Shown here in pieces: positions 1 to 7,682 of a DNA stretch of 59,706 nucleotides; within the stretch, counting starts at the first letter, position 1, and each line of letters starts with the position of its first letter. The notes beneath the pieces are model-generated. The model was given only the letters and a program-made list of their open reading frames with translations. It made no database searches and had not been told where the DNA came from. Origin of the DNA: Paenibacillus sp. UNC499MF (GTDB lineage: Bacteria > Bacillota > Bacilli > Paenibacillales > NBRC-103111). Location of the stretch: NCBI RefSeq assembly GCF_900107975.1, contig NZ_FNVF01000022.1, forward strand, positions 1-59,706, in the 5' to 3' direction. The translations under genes were made by a program, and so were the position numbers.

Positions 1-91
1 CTTCAATCACTCGTTGTTCAGTTTTCAAAGGACAAATTCTATCATTTTATCGCTTCGTCTTAACCCGCTAAGTTTCAGCGGCGACTTGATT
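1..91 (-). other. pre-rRNA leader of an rRNA operon that continues left of the window
   Basis: Read on the minus strand this stretch contains CTTTGAAAACTGAACAACG, a phrase typical of Firmicute pre-rRNA leader and spacer sequence just ahead of mature rRNA. It lies directly downstream of a strong promoter (92-121), and no protein gene is visible. I infer that the 16S gene begins just outside the window; no mature rRNA sequence is present, so the assignment rests on this phrase and the promoter. Confidence 0.6.
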
Positions 92-121
92 AATATATCA
101 CAGATCGACTATTCATTGCAA
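92..121 (-). promoter_or_regulatory. sigma-A rRNA-type promoter with UP element
   Basis: On the minus strand, -35 TTGCAA (116-121) and -10 TATATT (92-97) are separated by 18 bp. Immediately upstream (122-160) is an A/T-rich tract with runs of A and T, which resembles an UP element bound by the RNA polymerase alpha C-terminal domain. This combination is typical of rrn promoters and fits the leader sequence that follows. Confidence 0.65.
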
Positions 122-212
122 GCTTTTTTTAAAATTCTTTTTTGCTTGGCTTGTTGAATGAAAAACTTGTCGAATCAGCGAAATTCAATTTACCATGAAT
201 ACTTGCCTTCAG

Positions 213-446
213 TCAAGACTTTTTTTGATGCTGGACACGGTTCCTTGCGTATTTGGATATTTCCCTAGGCGAAGCAAGCCTGGCATACATCCGGAAGATC
301 ACCTTATAGCGGGATTCTATAGCTTTCTTAATCTCCTCGTCCATTCTCTTATCGTTAAGATCGAAGAGCATTTCGTCTAATTCTTTTCTAAGTACATAGT
401 CCAGTTCTCTGCATTCCCTGTCATTAAAAAGAAATCCAAGCATCAA
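213..446 (-). CDS. small conserved-looking hypothetical protein (77 aa)
   Basis: I do not recognise a named family. The 77-residue product is highly charged, with no signal peptide or membrane segment. The N-terminus (MMLGFLFNDRECRELDYVL) precedes an acidic helix-like stretch (DEMLFDLNDKRMDEEIKKA) and a basic C-terminus. The first codon is TTG with AGGGGAG about 10 nt upstream; an ATG follows immediately. It sits alone between the rRNA promoter and the SpoIIM-family gene, in the same orientation as both. The ribosome-binding site and regular amphipathic pattern make it a likely real gene; function unknown. Confidence 0.6.
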   Translation of the reverse strand: MMLGFLFNDRECRELDYVLRKELDEMLFDLNDKRMDEEIKKAIESRYKVIFRMYARLASPREISKYARNRVQHQKKS

Positions 447-595
447 CTTATTCTAACTCCCCTCGAAATCGACTCTGCATGCACAACAGCGGGAAGGTCA
501 CCTGCACCCATTGAACGCAGGCAACCGTTCCGCTTTACTGTTATGCTCATGTTTGGTCATTTTTATGACGGGACTTAAGAAAATTTTTACAATTG

Positions 596-1207
596 TTATC
601 CTTTTAAAAGCCAAAGAGTCAGTGTGCTTTCCACGACGGCCGCCAGAAGCAGCGTTCCTACGACGAGCAAAATTAAAGGCCGTGTCAGTCTCATAACACG
701 TTTGAACTCCGCGGCGGCTTTCCCGCTTCTTTTGGAAGTGAAAAGTCCCCCGATCATCTTGATAACAAGAATACCGAGCCGGAGACCATAAGCGCAGGCC
801 ACGATAATTGCCGGAATCTCCAGAATTCCATGCGGCAGGATTCCTTTCAGAACATAAGCGAGGCTTTGCGCCTCCATCTGATATTGGATGACATAACCCA
901 GCAGCATCCCGTTTACCAGGAGCACCATTAAGGGAAGAATACCGAAAAACAGACCGAGGTATACAAACATCAATGACTTGATCGCATTATTCAGAAAAAT
1001 AACGATAAACAGCCAGAGGTTAAGATTTTCTTTGCCTTTAACCAGTCCCGAAATTTTCTCCAGGCCCTGCATCTGCTGGTCCAGAAAAGCCTGAAAGCGG
1101 TCGGGGTACATCATCCCCATTACTAAACCGGCTGCAAAAACCAAAACGGAAGCAATCAGATAATGCTTCATTTCACCGAAATGCTTAAACAGCTCTCTCC
1201 ACTTCAA
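596..1207 (-). CDS. SpoIIM-family integral membrane protein
   Basis: A membrane protein of the stage II sporulation protein M family (COG1300). Several hydrophobic segments are visible (for example FAAGLVMGMMYP near the start, then LWLFIVIFLNNAIKSLMFVYL). The family signature HGILEIPAI sits in the middle of the chain and a last hydrophobic helix near the C-terminus. I chose a TTG start at 1207 with AAAGGAG about 9 nt upstream; longer versions would run back through the divergent pdaB promoter region. In Bacillus, SpoIIM works with SpoIID and SpoIIP in engulfment, but many SpoIIM-like proteins in other loci have no assigned role. It may be a sporulation protein given its divergent neighbour pdaB; this is inference. 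Confidence 0.8.
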   Translation of the reverse strand: MKWRELFKHFGEMKHYLIASVLVFAAGLVMGMMYPDRFQAFLDQQMQGLEKISGLVKGKENLNLWLFIVIFLNNAIKSLMFVYLGLFFGILPLMVLLVNGMLLGYVIQYQMEAQSLAYVLKGILPHGILEIPAIIVACAYGLRLGILVIKMIGGLFTSKRSGKAAAEFKRVMRLTRPLILLVVGTLLLAAVVESTLTLWLLKG

Positions 1208-1233
1208 TTTCCCGTTCTCCTTTCTCTTTAACG

Positions 1234-1260
1234 CATAACTCGATGGTACGAGCATACATT
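1234..1260 (+). promoter_or_regulatory. candidate sigma-E-type promoter for pdaB
   Basis: A -10 CATACATT (1253-1260) matches the sigma-E consensus CATACAnT. An upstream CATAAC (1234-1239) lies 13 bp before it, close to sigma-E spacing. It is about 50 bp before the pdaB start. Mother-cell expression suits a cortex-modifying enzyme, but the -35 match is only partial. Confidence 0.4.
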
Positions 1261-1307
1261 TTACTAAGCCGGAATACAAGCCCAAGGAGAAGGAGGCTGG
1301 AGCAAGC

Positions 1308-2090
1308 GTGAGCCATTTTTATGTTTTTAACGGCAAGAAAATAAAACAAGCCGTCTTTATCGGTGTCGCCGTAGTTTTTGCCGCAGGTATCGTCTATTCG
1401 GAACGGGGGAATATGGCGGTTTTCTCAAGCGGGGGTCCCGCGGCTATCTACAATGTAAAAACGGAAAAGAAACAGATCGCGTTGACGTTCGACATCTCGT
1501 GGGGTGAAACGCGTACGGCTCCGATACTGGATGTGCTGGAGCAAAAGGGGGTCAAAAACGCTACATTCTTTCTTTCCTCGCCCTGGAGCAAAAGCCACCC
1601 CGATATCGTAAACCGGATCGCCAAGACCGGATATGAAATCGGAAGTCACGGCCATAAGCATGTGAATTACAGCAGTCTTGCAGACGAGGAGATCCGCAAA
1701 CAAATTCAGACAGCAGACGGTGTCCTTAAGGAGCTTACCGGTAAAAGTCCTAATTTGATCCGTATGCCCAACGGCGATTTCGACAAAAGGGTACTCGGTA
1801 TTGCGGACCAGTTAGGGTATAAGGTTATTCAGTGGGATACGGACTCTCTGGATTGGAAAAATCCCGGAGCGGAGACCATTATCAGCCGCGTTGTAAGCAA
1901 AGCGCATCCTGGCGATATTGTTCTGCTCCATGCCAGCGATTCATCCAAACAGACCCATGAGGCGCTTCCCGCCATCATCGACCAGCTCAAGAGCAAGGGA
2001 TATGAATTCGTGACGGTTTCGGAACTGATGAAACAGGCTCAGGCTGAGAATAAAGCCGTTGAGGAGCAGTCGTTTAAACAGGTTTACTAA
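1308..2090 (+). CDS. pdaB: PdaB-type polysaccharide deacetylase (sporulation)
   Basis: A 260-residue NodB-homology polysaccharide deacetylase of the PdaB (YbaN) type, needed in Bacillus for maintaining spores after late sporulation. One N-terminal hydrophobic segment (about residues 14-30) anchors it or directs secretion. The catalytic fold begins at ALTFDISWGE, where the usual second Asp of TFDDG is absent, as is normal for this subfamily. The metal-ligand motif SHGHKHVNY follows, then WDTDSLDW and VLLHASD near the C-terminus. The start is GTG with AAGGAGG and a second GGAG just upstream. It is divergent from the SpoIIM-family gene and precedes gerD in the same direction. Confidence 0.92.
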   Translation: MSHFYVFNGKKIKQAVFIGVAVVFAAGIVYSERGNMAVFSSGGPAAIYNVKTEKKQIALTFDISWGETRTAPILDVLEQKGVKNATFFLSSPWSKSHPDIVNRIAKTGYEIGSHGHKHVNYSSLADEEIRKQIQTADGVLKELTGKSPNLIRMPNGDFDKRVLGIADQLGYKVIQWDTDSLDWKNPGAETIISRVVSKAHPGDIVLLHASDSSKQTHEALPAIIDQLKSKGYEFVTVSELMKQAQAENKAVEEQSFKQVY

Positions 2091-2166
2091 TTCCCGTAAT
2101 CGTACATACATGTCTTGAACAGGGCAAATCCGCCCATATTTCTCAGTAATCAACCATGGCACCCGT

Positions 2167-2196
2167 TTATGAAAAGGCTCCCCCCCACGCATACTA
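2167..2196 (+). promoter_or_regulatory. candidate sigma-G promoter for gerD
   Basis: -10 CATACTA (2190-2196) matches the sigma-G consensus, with a -35-like TTATG (2167-2171) 18 bp upstream. It lies about 38 bp before the gerD start. gerD is a known forespore (sigma-G) gene in Bacillus, so the position and sequence agree with expectation. Confidence 0.55.
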
Positions 2197-2233
2197 ACGG
2201 TACTAATTCAGGGGAAGGGAGCTTGTGTGCACA

Positions 2234-3070
2234 ATGAATCGGAAAACGGTGCGTTATGTTCCTGCCTTAATTGCGGTTTTTCTCTTAGCTTCCTGCAGCT
2301 CCGACAATTCTTCACAGGGATCTTCATCATCCCAGGGAAATTATAAAGAAACGAAATCCATGGTGCTTGACATCCTAAAGTCAGACGAAGGCCGAGCAGC
2401 GATCGATAAAGCTTCCCGCTCCGGTTTATCCTCGGCAGGTTCAGGCAGTTCTTCGGTCAGCATGTTGACCGAAGGTCAGAAATTGCAGATGCAAACGGCG
2501 GTCAAAGATGTTCTGACAAGTACGGAAAGCAGCAAATTCGTAAGGGATATGATGAAAGATCCGCGTTTCGCCGGTGATTTCGCCAAAGTAGTGAGTACGC
2601 AGGATAAGCAGCTCCATAAGGATCTAATGAAAGATCCGGAGTATCAGAAACAGCTACTGCAAATCATGAAAAACCCCGAATACCAGCAACTTATGATGGA
2701 GCTGACCCGAACTACCCAATACCGCCAACAGATGATGAATGTTATTCAGGAATCTTTCCAGAGCCCCTTATTCCAGGCTCAAATGCTCACCATCATGAGA
2801 AAAGTCATGGAAGAGGGCATTATCCCCAAAGAAGCCGGAGGTCAAGGCCAGGGCGGGCAAGGTGGCGGTCAGAGTGGGCAAGGTGGCAAAGGCGGGCAAG
2901 GCGGCGGCGGGCAAGGTGGACAAGGTCAGGGTTCCGGAGGCGAAGGCGGCCAAGGAGAACAAAAAACCAAACAAGATCAGGGTCAGGAAGGCGATCAAGG
3001 AGAGCAAGGCCAGGACGAAAAGGAATCCCCGAACAAGAAGGGCAAGAAAGATCAAGATTCCGAATATTAA
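2234..3070 (+). CDS. gerD: spore germination lipoprotein GerD
   Basis: GerD is the inner-spore-membrane lipoprotein that clusters nutrient germinant receptors into the germinosome. The chain opens with a type II signal peptide, MNRKTVRYVPALIAVFLLASC, with the lipobox LLAS-C giving a lipidated Cys. A helical core follows (residues about 35-190), with the repeated motif MKDPRF, MKDPEY and MKNPEY. The last 75 or so residues are an unusual Gly/Gln-rich then Lys/Asp/Glu-rich tail. At 278 aa it is much longer than Bacillus subtilis GerD (about 185 aa). I chose ATG 2234 because it begins a clean signal peptide; an in-frame GTG lies at 2225. Confidence 0.9.
   Translation: MNRKTVRYVPALIAVFLLASCSSDNSSQGSSSSQGNYKETKSMVLDILKSDEGRAAIDKASRSGLSSAGSGSSSVSMLTEGQKLQMQTAVKDVLTSTESSKFVRDMMKDPRFAGDFAKVVSTQDKQLHKDLMKDPEYQKQLLQIMKNPEYQQLMMELTRTTQYRQQMMNVIQESFQSPLFQAQMLTIMRKVMEEGIIPKEAGGQGQGGQGGGQSGQGGKGGQGGGGQGGQGQGSGGEGGQGEQKTKQDQGQEGDQGEQGQDEKESPNKKGKKDQDSEY
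2840..2960 (+). repeat. GGCGGGCAAGG-type tandem degenerate repeat in the gerD tail
   Basis: Short units of the form GGCGGGCAAGGTGG recur irregularly through this stretch and encode a Gly-Gln-Gly-Gly low-complexity tail in GerD. The units are imperfect and in frame, as if grown by slippage within the coding sequence. Confidence 0.75.
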
Positions 3071-3071
3071 A

Positions 3072-3103
3072 AAAAGGACTGATGCGTACGCATCAGTCCT
3101 TTT
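3072..3103. terminator. bidirectional terminator between gerD and mrp
   Basis: A perfect 32-bp palindrome (16-bp arms, centre GTAC) with A-runs on one side and T-runs on the other, so it can terminate in both directions. It begins 2 nt after the gerD stop codon and contains the mrp stop codon (3093-3095). Confidence 0.9.
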
Positions 3104-4202
3104 GAGATTGTTGAACGACATTCCGTGCCAGGTCCAAATACAGTTGGCCGGTCGTGGAATCTTCTTTATAAACCGACGGGGAATAATCGGGCTCGGAGAT
3201 ATGGTTGTCCGGTGCGCCGAGTGGAATTTGGGCAAGCAGCTGGGTATGCAGCTGTTCCGCCAGCATGCCCCCTCCACCGCGGCCGAAGACGTAATCCTTC
3301 TCCCCGCATTTGGAACACTCGTAGTAAGCCATATTTTCCACTACACCCATAATCTCATGTTTGGTATGCACGGCCATAGCGCCCGCTCTCGCTGCTACAA
3401 ATGCAGCCGTAGCGTGCGGGGTCGTGACCAGGATCTCTTTGCTTTGCGGCAAGAGCTGATGAATATCCAGCGCGATGTCGCCCGTACCCGGAGGCAGATC
3501 AAGCAGTAGATAGTCCAGTTCTCCCCAGTCCACCTCGTGAAAGAAGTTATGGAGCATCTTGCCCAGCATAGGGCCACGCCAGATCACCGGGGAATTATCC
3601 TCCACAAAGAAACCCATGGAGATGACTTTAACGCCGAATTTTTCTACGGGGAGAATCCGGTTATTGACGAGCTGAGGCTGCTCCTCTATTCCCATCATGT
3701 CCGGAATACTGAAACCGTAGATGTCGGCGTCCATAATCCCCACTCTCTTACCGAGACGTGCTAACGCAACAGCAAGGTTCGCCGTAACGGTAGACTTCCC
3801 TACGCCGCCCTTACCGCTTGCAACGGCGATAAAATTGACGGGGGAATCGGGATTCAGCAAAGGAGCCGCCCCTTGTCCCGTACCCGCGTCCGCGTCGGCA
3901 GTTTCACCGCTTTCCGCCGAGGATACACCCTCAAGAGCGGAGAGCTGGTTTTTCTCATAATCCGTTATTTCTCGAAAACGAATATGAACCCCTTCGGCTC
4001 CAATTTGGGACAAAGCGGATTCAATGCGTTCTTTTATACTTGCTTTGTAGCTTTCATCCGTAACGGACAAAACACACGTAAGAGAAACACGGTTCTCTTT
4101 AATGACCACGTCTTTAACGAAGTTCAGTTCTACGATAGAAGCTCCGTAAGTCGGATCTGTTATAGGCTGAAGCGATTGCCGGATAAGCTCTTTGGTCACC
4201 AT
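3093..4202 (-). CDS. mrp: Mrp/NBP35-family ATPase (SalA/ApbC-like Fe-S carrier)
   Basis: A 369-residue P-loop ATPase of the Mrp/ApbC family; the Bacillus gene at this position is salA. Residues 1 to about 90 form a MIP18/DUF59-type domain (RQSLQPITDPTYGASIVELN). The ATPase domain has the deviant Walker A motif GKGGVGKST, then DADIYGFSIPDMMG and LLLDLPPGTGD. The usual metal-binding Cys pair appears as CSKCG in the C-terminal half. The start is ATG 4202 with GAGGTGG 5 nt upstream. Family members load or carry Fe-S clusters; in B. subtilis SalA also affects protease-gene expression. Its last codons lie inside the terminator shared with gerD. Confidence 0.9.
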   Translation of the reverse strand: MVTKELIRQSLQPITDPTYGASIVELNFVKDVVIKENRVSLTCVLSVTDESYKASIKERIESALSQIGAEGVHIRFREITDYEKNQLSALEGVSSAESGETADADAGTGQGAAPLLNPDSPVNFIAVASGKGGVGKSTVTANLAVALARLGKRVGIMDADIYGFSIPDMMGIEEQPQLVNNRILPVEKFGVKVISMGFFVEDNSPVIWRGPMLGKMLHNFFHEVDWGELDYLLLDLPPGTGDIALDIHQLLPQSKEILVTTPHATAAFVAARAGAMAVHTKHEIMGVVENMAYYECSKCGEKDYVFGRGGGGMLAEQLHTQLLAQIPLGAPDNHISEPDYSPSVYKEDSTTGQLYLDLARNVVQQSQKD

Positions 4203-4253
4203 TTCTTCCACCTCGGTAGGCTTATTTCTGTTCAGATCATTATACCACACCGA

Positions 4254-5012
4254 TTAGGACGAACGCACTTTCTCCCCGGAGAAATAACGCAAAATCGCTT
4301 GATAGACGGACGCGGCGACTTTCTTCTGATACTTATCGTCGGCCAGCAGTCTCGATTCTTCCGGATTGGACAAGAACCCGACTTCAACGAGTGCACTCGG
4401 CATTTTCAAGGTTTTCAGCAAATAAACGCCTTTGTCCGCCTTTTTGGCGATCCGCTCCGTATTCTCCAAATTCTTTTTAAGTTCATTTTGAATTAGGGTG
4501 GATAAAGTCGCGTTGTCAGGATGATTCGGGTAGTAGAACGTTTGTGCTCCTCTCCATTTATCGGACGGAATACTGTTGAGATGGATACTGATGAACAAGT
4601 CGGCTTTTTTGCCGTTTATGAATTCGGCACGGCTTAACAGATCCTCTGTCTTCCGCCGGCTGAGTCCCTTCGTTCCCTCCTGGGCTAAATCCGTATCCGT
4701 TTCCCTGGTCATTACTACGATAGCACCCGCCTGCTGCAAATAATCACGCAAATAGAGAGTGATCGCGAGGTTGATATCCTTCTCGATAACGCCGGATTGG
4801 CTGACCGCCCCTCCGTCAGGTCCTCCGTGCCCGGCATCCAGAGCAACCGTTTTCCCTGAAAGAGGCATCGACCATTCACTCCATGTTCGGGTCGAGGGCA
4901 GCTCGTAGGTGTACATAAAGGCCATCAGCATTACCAGCAGGGCCGCCATGATGATCTTGATGCCGCTGTCCCAGGTCAGCCATACGACAAACCTTTTTCT
5001 TGGTCTCCGCAT
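4254..5012 (-). CDS. cwlD: germination-specific N-acetylmuramoyl-L-alanine amidase CwlD
   Basis: An amidase_3-family zinc amidase of 252 residues that removes peptide side chains from spore-cortex muramic acid, so that PdaA can form muramic-delta-lactam. One N-terminal membrane segment (IIMAALLVMLMAFMYTY) is followed by the zinc motifs ALDAGHGGPDGG, EKDINL, ISIHLNS and the catalytic EVGFLSN. Start ATG 5012 has AGAGGTGG 9 nt upstream, better than the upstream in-frame ATG at 5048. mrp lies about 50 bp downstream and could be cotranscribed. Gene order cwlD-salA-gerD matches Bacillus. Confidence 0.92.
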   Translation of the reverse strand: MRRPRKRFVVWLTWDSGIKIIMAALLVMLMAFMYTYELPSTRTWSEWSMPLSGKTVALDAGHGGPDGGAVSQSGVIEKDINLAITLYLRDYLQQAGAIVVMTRETDTDLAQEGTKGLSRRKTEDLLSRAEFINGKKADLFISIHLNSIPSDKWRGAQTFYYPNHPDNATLSTLIQNELKKNLENTERIAKKADKGVYLLKTLKMPSALVEVGFLSNPEESRLLADDKYQKKVAASVYQAILRYFSGEKVRSS

Positions 5013-5051
5013 GAAAAAAATCCACCTCTGTTCCCCAATAGACTCCATTCA

Positions 5052-5080
5052 TCTATATGGGACAGGGTGGACAATTATAC
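5052..5080 (-). promoter_or_regulatory. candidate sigma-E-like promoter for cwlD
   Basis: On the minus strand GTATAAT (5074-5080) and CATATAGA (5052-5059) are 14 bp apart, the spacing used by sigma-E. The -10 deviates from CATACAnT at two positions. It starts immediately after the sat stop codon and lies about 40 bp before the cwlD start. cwlD is a mother-cell gene in Bacillus, which supports the guess. Confidence 0.35.
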
Positions 5081-6262
5081 CTACTGTGCGGACGTGCCTA
5101 CAGGCTCTGACATGCCGTCTATAAGCACTTTGGCCACTTCCGGACGTGTGAACTCCTGAGGAGGACACTGGCCGTCACGCAGCAGAGCGCGTACTTTCGT
5201 GCCCGAAAGATGCAGGTGGTCAGCTTTATCGTGCGGGCAAGTTTTGCTCGATGCCATATTCCCGCACTTCGTGCAATAGAAGCTGTGCTCGAAGAAAAGC
5301 GGCGTAATGCCGATCTCTTCCGGTGTAAAGTTGCTGAAGATTTCCTGTGCTTCGTAAGTACCGTAGTAATCGCCTACACCCGCGTGGTCCCTGCCCACGA
5401 TAAAATGGGTGCAGCCGTAGTTTTTCCGGACTAAAGCATGGAAAATCGCTTCCCGCGGACCCGCATAGCGCATGGCAGCCGGAAAAACACCCAGAAAAGC
5501 ACGGTCCGAAGGATAATAATTTTCAAGGAGAACCAGATAGCTTTTCATCCGGACATCGGCGGAAATATCATCGGACTTGGTTTCGCCAACCAGCGGATTT
5601 AGGAACAAGGCGTCAACGATTTCCATGGCCGACTTTTGAATATATTCATGAGCCCGGTGGACCGGATTACGGGTTTGGAACCCTACGATAGTCCGCCAGT
5701 TCTTCTCGGCAAAAATTCGGCGTGTCTCGGCCGGATCATAGTAAAAGTCTTCGAACTTGGCCGGCTTCGGTCTGTTCAACACCTGCACAGGGCCCCCGAT
5801 ATAGGTAGATGGCCTCGACAACAGTTTCTGGACGCCCGGATGCTCCTTATCGTCCGTTTTAAAGACCTGACGGGCTTCATGAAGCTGATCAGCCTTATAG
5901 ATGCTGGTGACGTCAACAAGACCGTATACGACGCCGTCCTCTTCTCCTACCAAAACAGCTCGTGTGCCAACTGCGAGTCCCTCGGCAGCGGACTCTTCAA
6001 CCGCCAGGGTCACGGGAATGCTCCAGACGGTTCCATCCGCCAGACGCATGCTGTTAACAACCGAAAGGTAATCCTTCTCATCCAGAAAGCCGGTTAGGGG
6101 TGAAAAAGCACCTACACCTATAAGATCAAGATCGGAAATGGCCCAATTGTTTATGCGAATTTGAGGCAGACCGTCCGCAGCCGCAAGTAGTTGCTCGCGT
6201 TCGCTACCCGTAACCAGGCGATTGATCAGTGTTCCGCCGTGAGGCGCAATTGAAGATTGCAT
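5081..6262 (-). CDS. sat: sulfate adenylyltransferase (ATP sulfurylase)
   Basis: Makes adenylyl sulfate (APS) from ATP and sulfate, the first step of assimilation. The 393-residue product has the ATP-sulfurylase motifs [11 protein letters not shown] (with the HxxH pair) and [12 protein letters not shown], plus a C-terminal zinc-like pair [15 protein letters not shown]. It is the short bacterial homo-oligomeric type without an APS-kinase domain. Start ATG 6262 has AAAGGAG just upstream. It follows cysH by 43 bp and the pair is probably one transcript. No APS kinase (cysC) or sulfate transporter is next to it. Confidence 0.95.
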   Translation of the reverse strand: MQSSIAPHGGTLINRLVTGSEREQLLAAADGLPQIRINNWAISDLDLIGVGAFSPLTGFLDEKDYLSVVNSMRLADGTVWSIPVTLAVEESAAEGLAVGTRAVLVGEEDGVVYGLVDVTSIYKADQLHEARQVFKTDDKEHPGVQKLLSRPSTYIGGPVQVLNRPKPAKFEDFYYDPAETRRIFAEKNWRTIVGFQTRNPVHRAHEYIQKSAMEIVDALFLNPLVGETKSDDISADVRMKSYLVLLENYYPSDRAFLGVFPAAMRYAGPREAIFHALVRKNYGCTHFIVGRDHAGVGDYYGTYEAQEIFSNFTPEEIGITPLFFEHSFYCTKCGNMASSKTCPHDKADHLHLSGTKVRALLRDGQCPPQEFTRPEVAKVLIDGMSEPVGTSAQ

Positions 6263-6305
6263 GGATGTCTCTCCTTTAGTCTTTCTGATAATGTCGGTTT
6301 CCCGC

Positions 6306-6998
6306 TTACTTATGGAGTCCGCATTCCGTTTTGTCATTGCCTGCCCAGCGGCCGGCACGCGGATCTTCACCGGGAGCTACCGCTTTTGTACAGTGGCTGC
6401 AGCCGATACTCGGGTAATTCAGATCGTGAAGAGCGTTATAAATAATGCCATTGGAACGAATATACTCCCATACATCGTCCGAAGTCCAGCTAGCAAGCGG
6501 GTTAAACTTAACGAGACCGAATTTTACATCGTATTCAACCTTCTTGGCATTTGCCCGGGTCGGAGCTTGGTCCCGGCGAATTCCTGTAATCCATGCATCA
6601 TAATTTTTCAAAATATCCGTCAATGGGTCAACCTTGCGGATGTTGCAGCATTCGTTCGGCGCGGACAACCAAAGTTCGGCACCATATTGAGCCGTTTGCT
6701 CTTCCAAAGTGAGTTTAGGCTGAACTTGAATAAATGATTTTTGATAATGATCCTGCAGACGGTCCCTTGTAACGTACGTCTCCTGAAAATGTACATTAGT
6801 GTCGAGATAGAAAATGTCTGTTTCCGGACTAACTTTATGCAGCATATCCACCAGGACCACGTCTTCCGCACCGAAGCTGCAAGCGAGCGTAATGCTTGGA
6901 AATGTGTTCACAGCCCAACGAATAAGCTCTTCGGGTGACTGGTTCTCGAATTCATCGGCCGCTTTGTTTATTAAGGCTTCCTTTTCGAACAAATTCAT
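6306..6998 (-). CDS. cysH: assimilatory APS/PAPS reductase, Fe-S type
   Basis: A 230-residue PAPS-reductase-superfamily enzyme that reduces activated sulfate to sulfite with thioredoxin. The nucleotide-binding region includes [12 protein letters not shown] and [11 protein letters not shown] pair (NECCNIRKV) and a later CxxC (GCSHC) are the four ligands of a [4Fe-4S] cluster, which marks enzymes able to use APS directly. The catalytic Cys is in the C-terminal TECGLHK. Paired with sat and no visible APS kinase, direct APS reduction is the likely route (inference). Start ATG 6998 follows GGGAGG. Confidence 0.93.
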   Translation of the reverse strand: MNLFEKEALINKAADEFENQSPEELIRWAVNTFPSITLACSFGAEDVVLVDMLHKVSPETDIFYLDTNVHFQETYVTRDRLQDHYQKSFIQVQPKLTLEEQTAQYGAELWLSAPNECCNIRKVDPLTDILKNYDAWITGIRRDQAPTRANAKKVEYDVKFGLVKFNPLASWTSDDVWEYIRSNGIIYNALHDLNYPSIGCSHCTKAVAPGEDPRAGRWAGNDKTECGLHK

Positions 6999-7056
6999 AA
7001 TTTGTACCCTCCCGTTTTAATTCCGAGTATCCTAATATGTTTTGTTATTTTATTTC

Positions 7057-7084
7057 ATTATAAAACACAACTTATCGTTGTCAA
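7057..7084 (-). promoter_or_regulatory. sigma-A promoter of cysH-sat
   Basis: Minus strand: -35 TTGACA (7079-7084), 16-bp spacer, -10 TATAAT (7057-7062), both perfect consensus. The predicted leader is only about 50 nt, too short for a SAM (S-box) riboswitch such as the one reported for Bacillus subtilis cysH. Confidence 0.8.
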
Positions 7085-7133
7085 TAGCCTAAAGGCGATC
7101 TTTATATCATATTGAACAAAAGTAAGATAAGTT
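7067..7133. promoter_or_regulatory. inverted repeats overlapping the cysH promoter, candidate operator
   Basis: ACAAC-TTATC-GTTGT (7067-7081) is a perfect 5-5-5 inverted repeat that covers half of the -35 element. In addition AACTTATC (7069-7076) has an exact inverse, GATAAGTT, at 7126-7133, about 50 bp upstream of the promoter. Two related half-sites flanking a promoter suggest binding of a dimeric or tetrameric regulator. The regulator cannot be named from sequence alone. Confidence 0.4.
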
Positions 7134-7210
7134 CGTTCATCATATCGCATATTTGAGTGAATATAACGTCCATCTTTCCTATCATTTATTCGTAACGGTC
7201 AAAAGGACAC

Positions 7211-7251
7211 AAAAAAACCCTTCCGGTACATTTCTGTACCCGGAAGGGTTT
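7211..7251 (-). terminator. intrinsic terminator after rpsI
   Basis: On the minus strand AAACCCTTCCGG and GTAC pair with GTAC and CGGAAGGGTTT around a 6-nt loop, followed by a run of seven T. It starts about 20 bp after the rpsI stop codon and closes the rplM-rpsI operon. Confidence 0.92.
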
Positions 7252-7269
7252 GCTTTGTATAAGCCGATC

Positions 7270-7662
7270 TTAACGTTTCGAGAACTGAGGTGCACGACGA
7301 GCTGCTTTCAAGCCGTACTTCTTACGTTCTTTCATACGTGGATCACGAGTCAAGAATCCAGCGCGTTTCAGAGATCCGCGGAATTCAGGATCTGCTTTAA
7401 GAAGTGCGCGGGAGATGCCATGGCGGATTGCGCCGGCTTGTCCGCTCATTCCGCCGCCGTTAGCCAGTACGAGTACATCGTACTTGCCGATTGTTTCGGT
7501 CAGCGTCAGAGGTTGTTTCACGATTAGTTTCAGCGTTTCCAGGCCGAAGTATTCGTTAAGGTCACGCTTGTTGATGATGATGCGTCCTTCGCCCGGTACT
7601 AGACGTACACGTGCTACCGAATGCTTACGACGACCGGTTCCGTAGTATTGAACTTGTGCCAC
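7270..7662 (-). CDS. rpsI: 30S ribosomal protein S9
   Basis: A 130-residue S9, full length for the family. It begins [19 protein letters not shown] and ends in the basic tail [12 protein letters not shown], whose last residues reach the P-site tRNA. It follows rplM by about 20 bp in the conserved L13-S9 pair and is closed by a strong terminator. Confidence 0.97.
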   Translation of the reverse strand: MAQVQYYGTGRRKHSVARVRLVPGEGRIIINKRDLNEYFGLETLKLIVKQPLTLTETIGKYDVLVLANGGGMSGQAGAIRHGISRALLKADPEFRGSLKRAGFLTRDPRMKERKKYGLKAARRAPQFSKR

Positions 7663-7682
7663 AAGTCAGTCCTCCCTTTCTA

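Noticed and set aside
2840-2960. Possible CRISPR or satellite repeat in the gerD tail
   Set aside because: The units are short, imperfect, contiguous and in frame with gerD. There are no spacers.
2862-3509. Plus-strand frame overlapping the gerD tail and running into mrp
   Set aside because: It arises from the G-rich repeat read in another frame, crosses the bidirectional terminator and has no ribosome-binding site.
6999-7209. SAM (S-box) riboswitch ahead of cysH
   Set aside because: The promoter is only about 60 bp from the start codon and no S-box core or terminator is seen in the leader.
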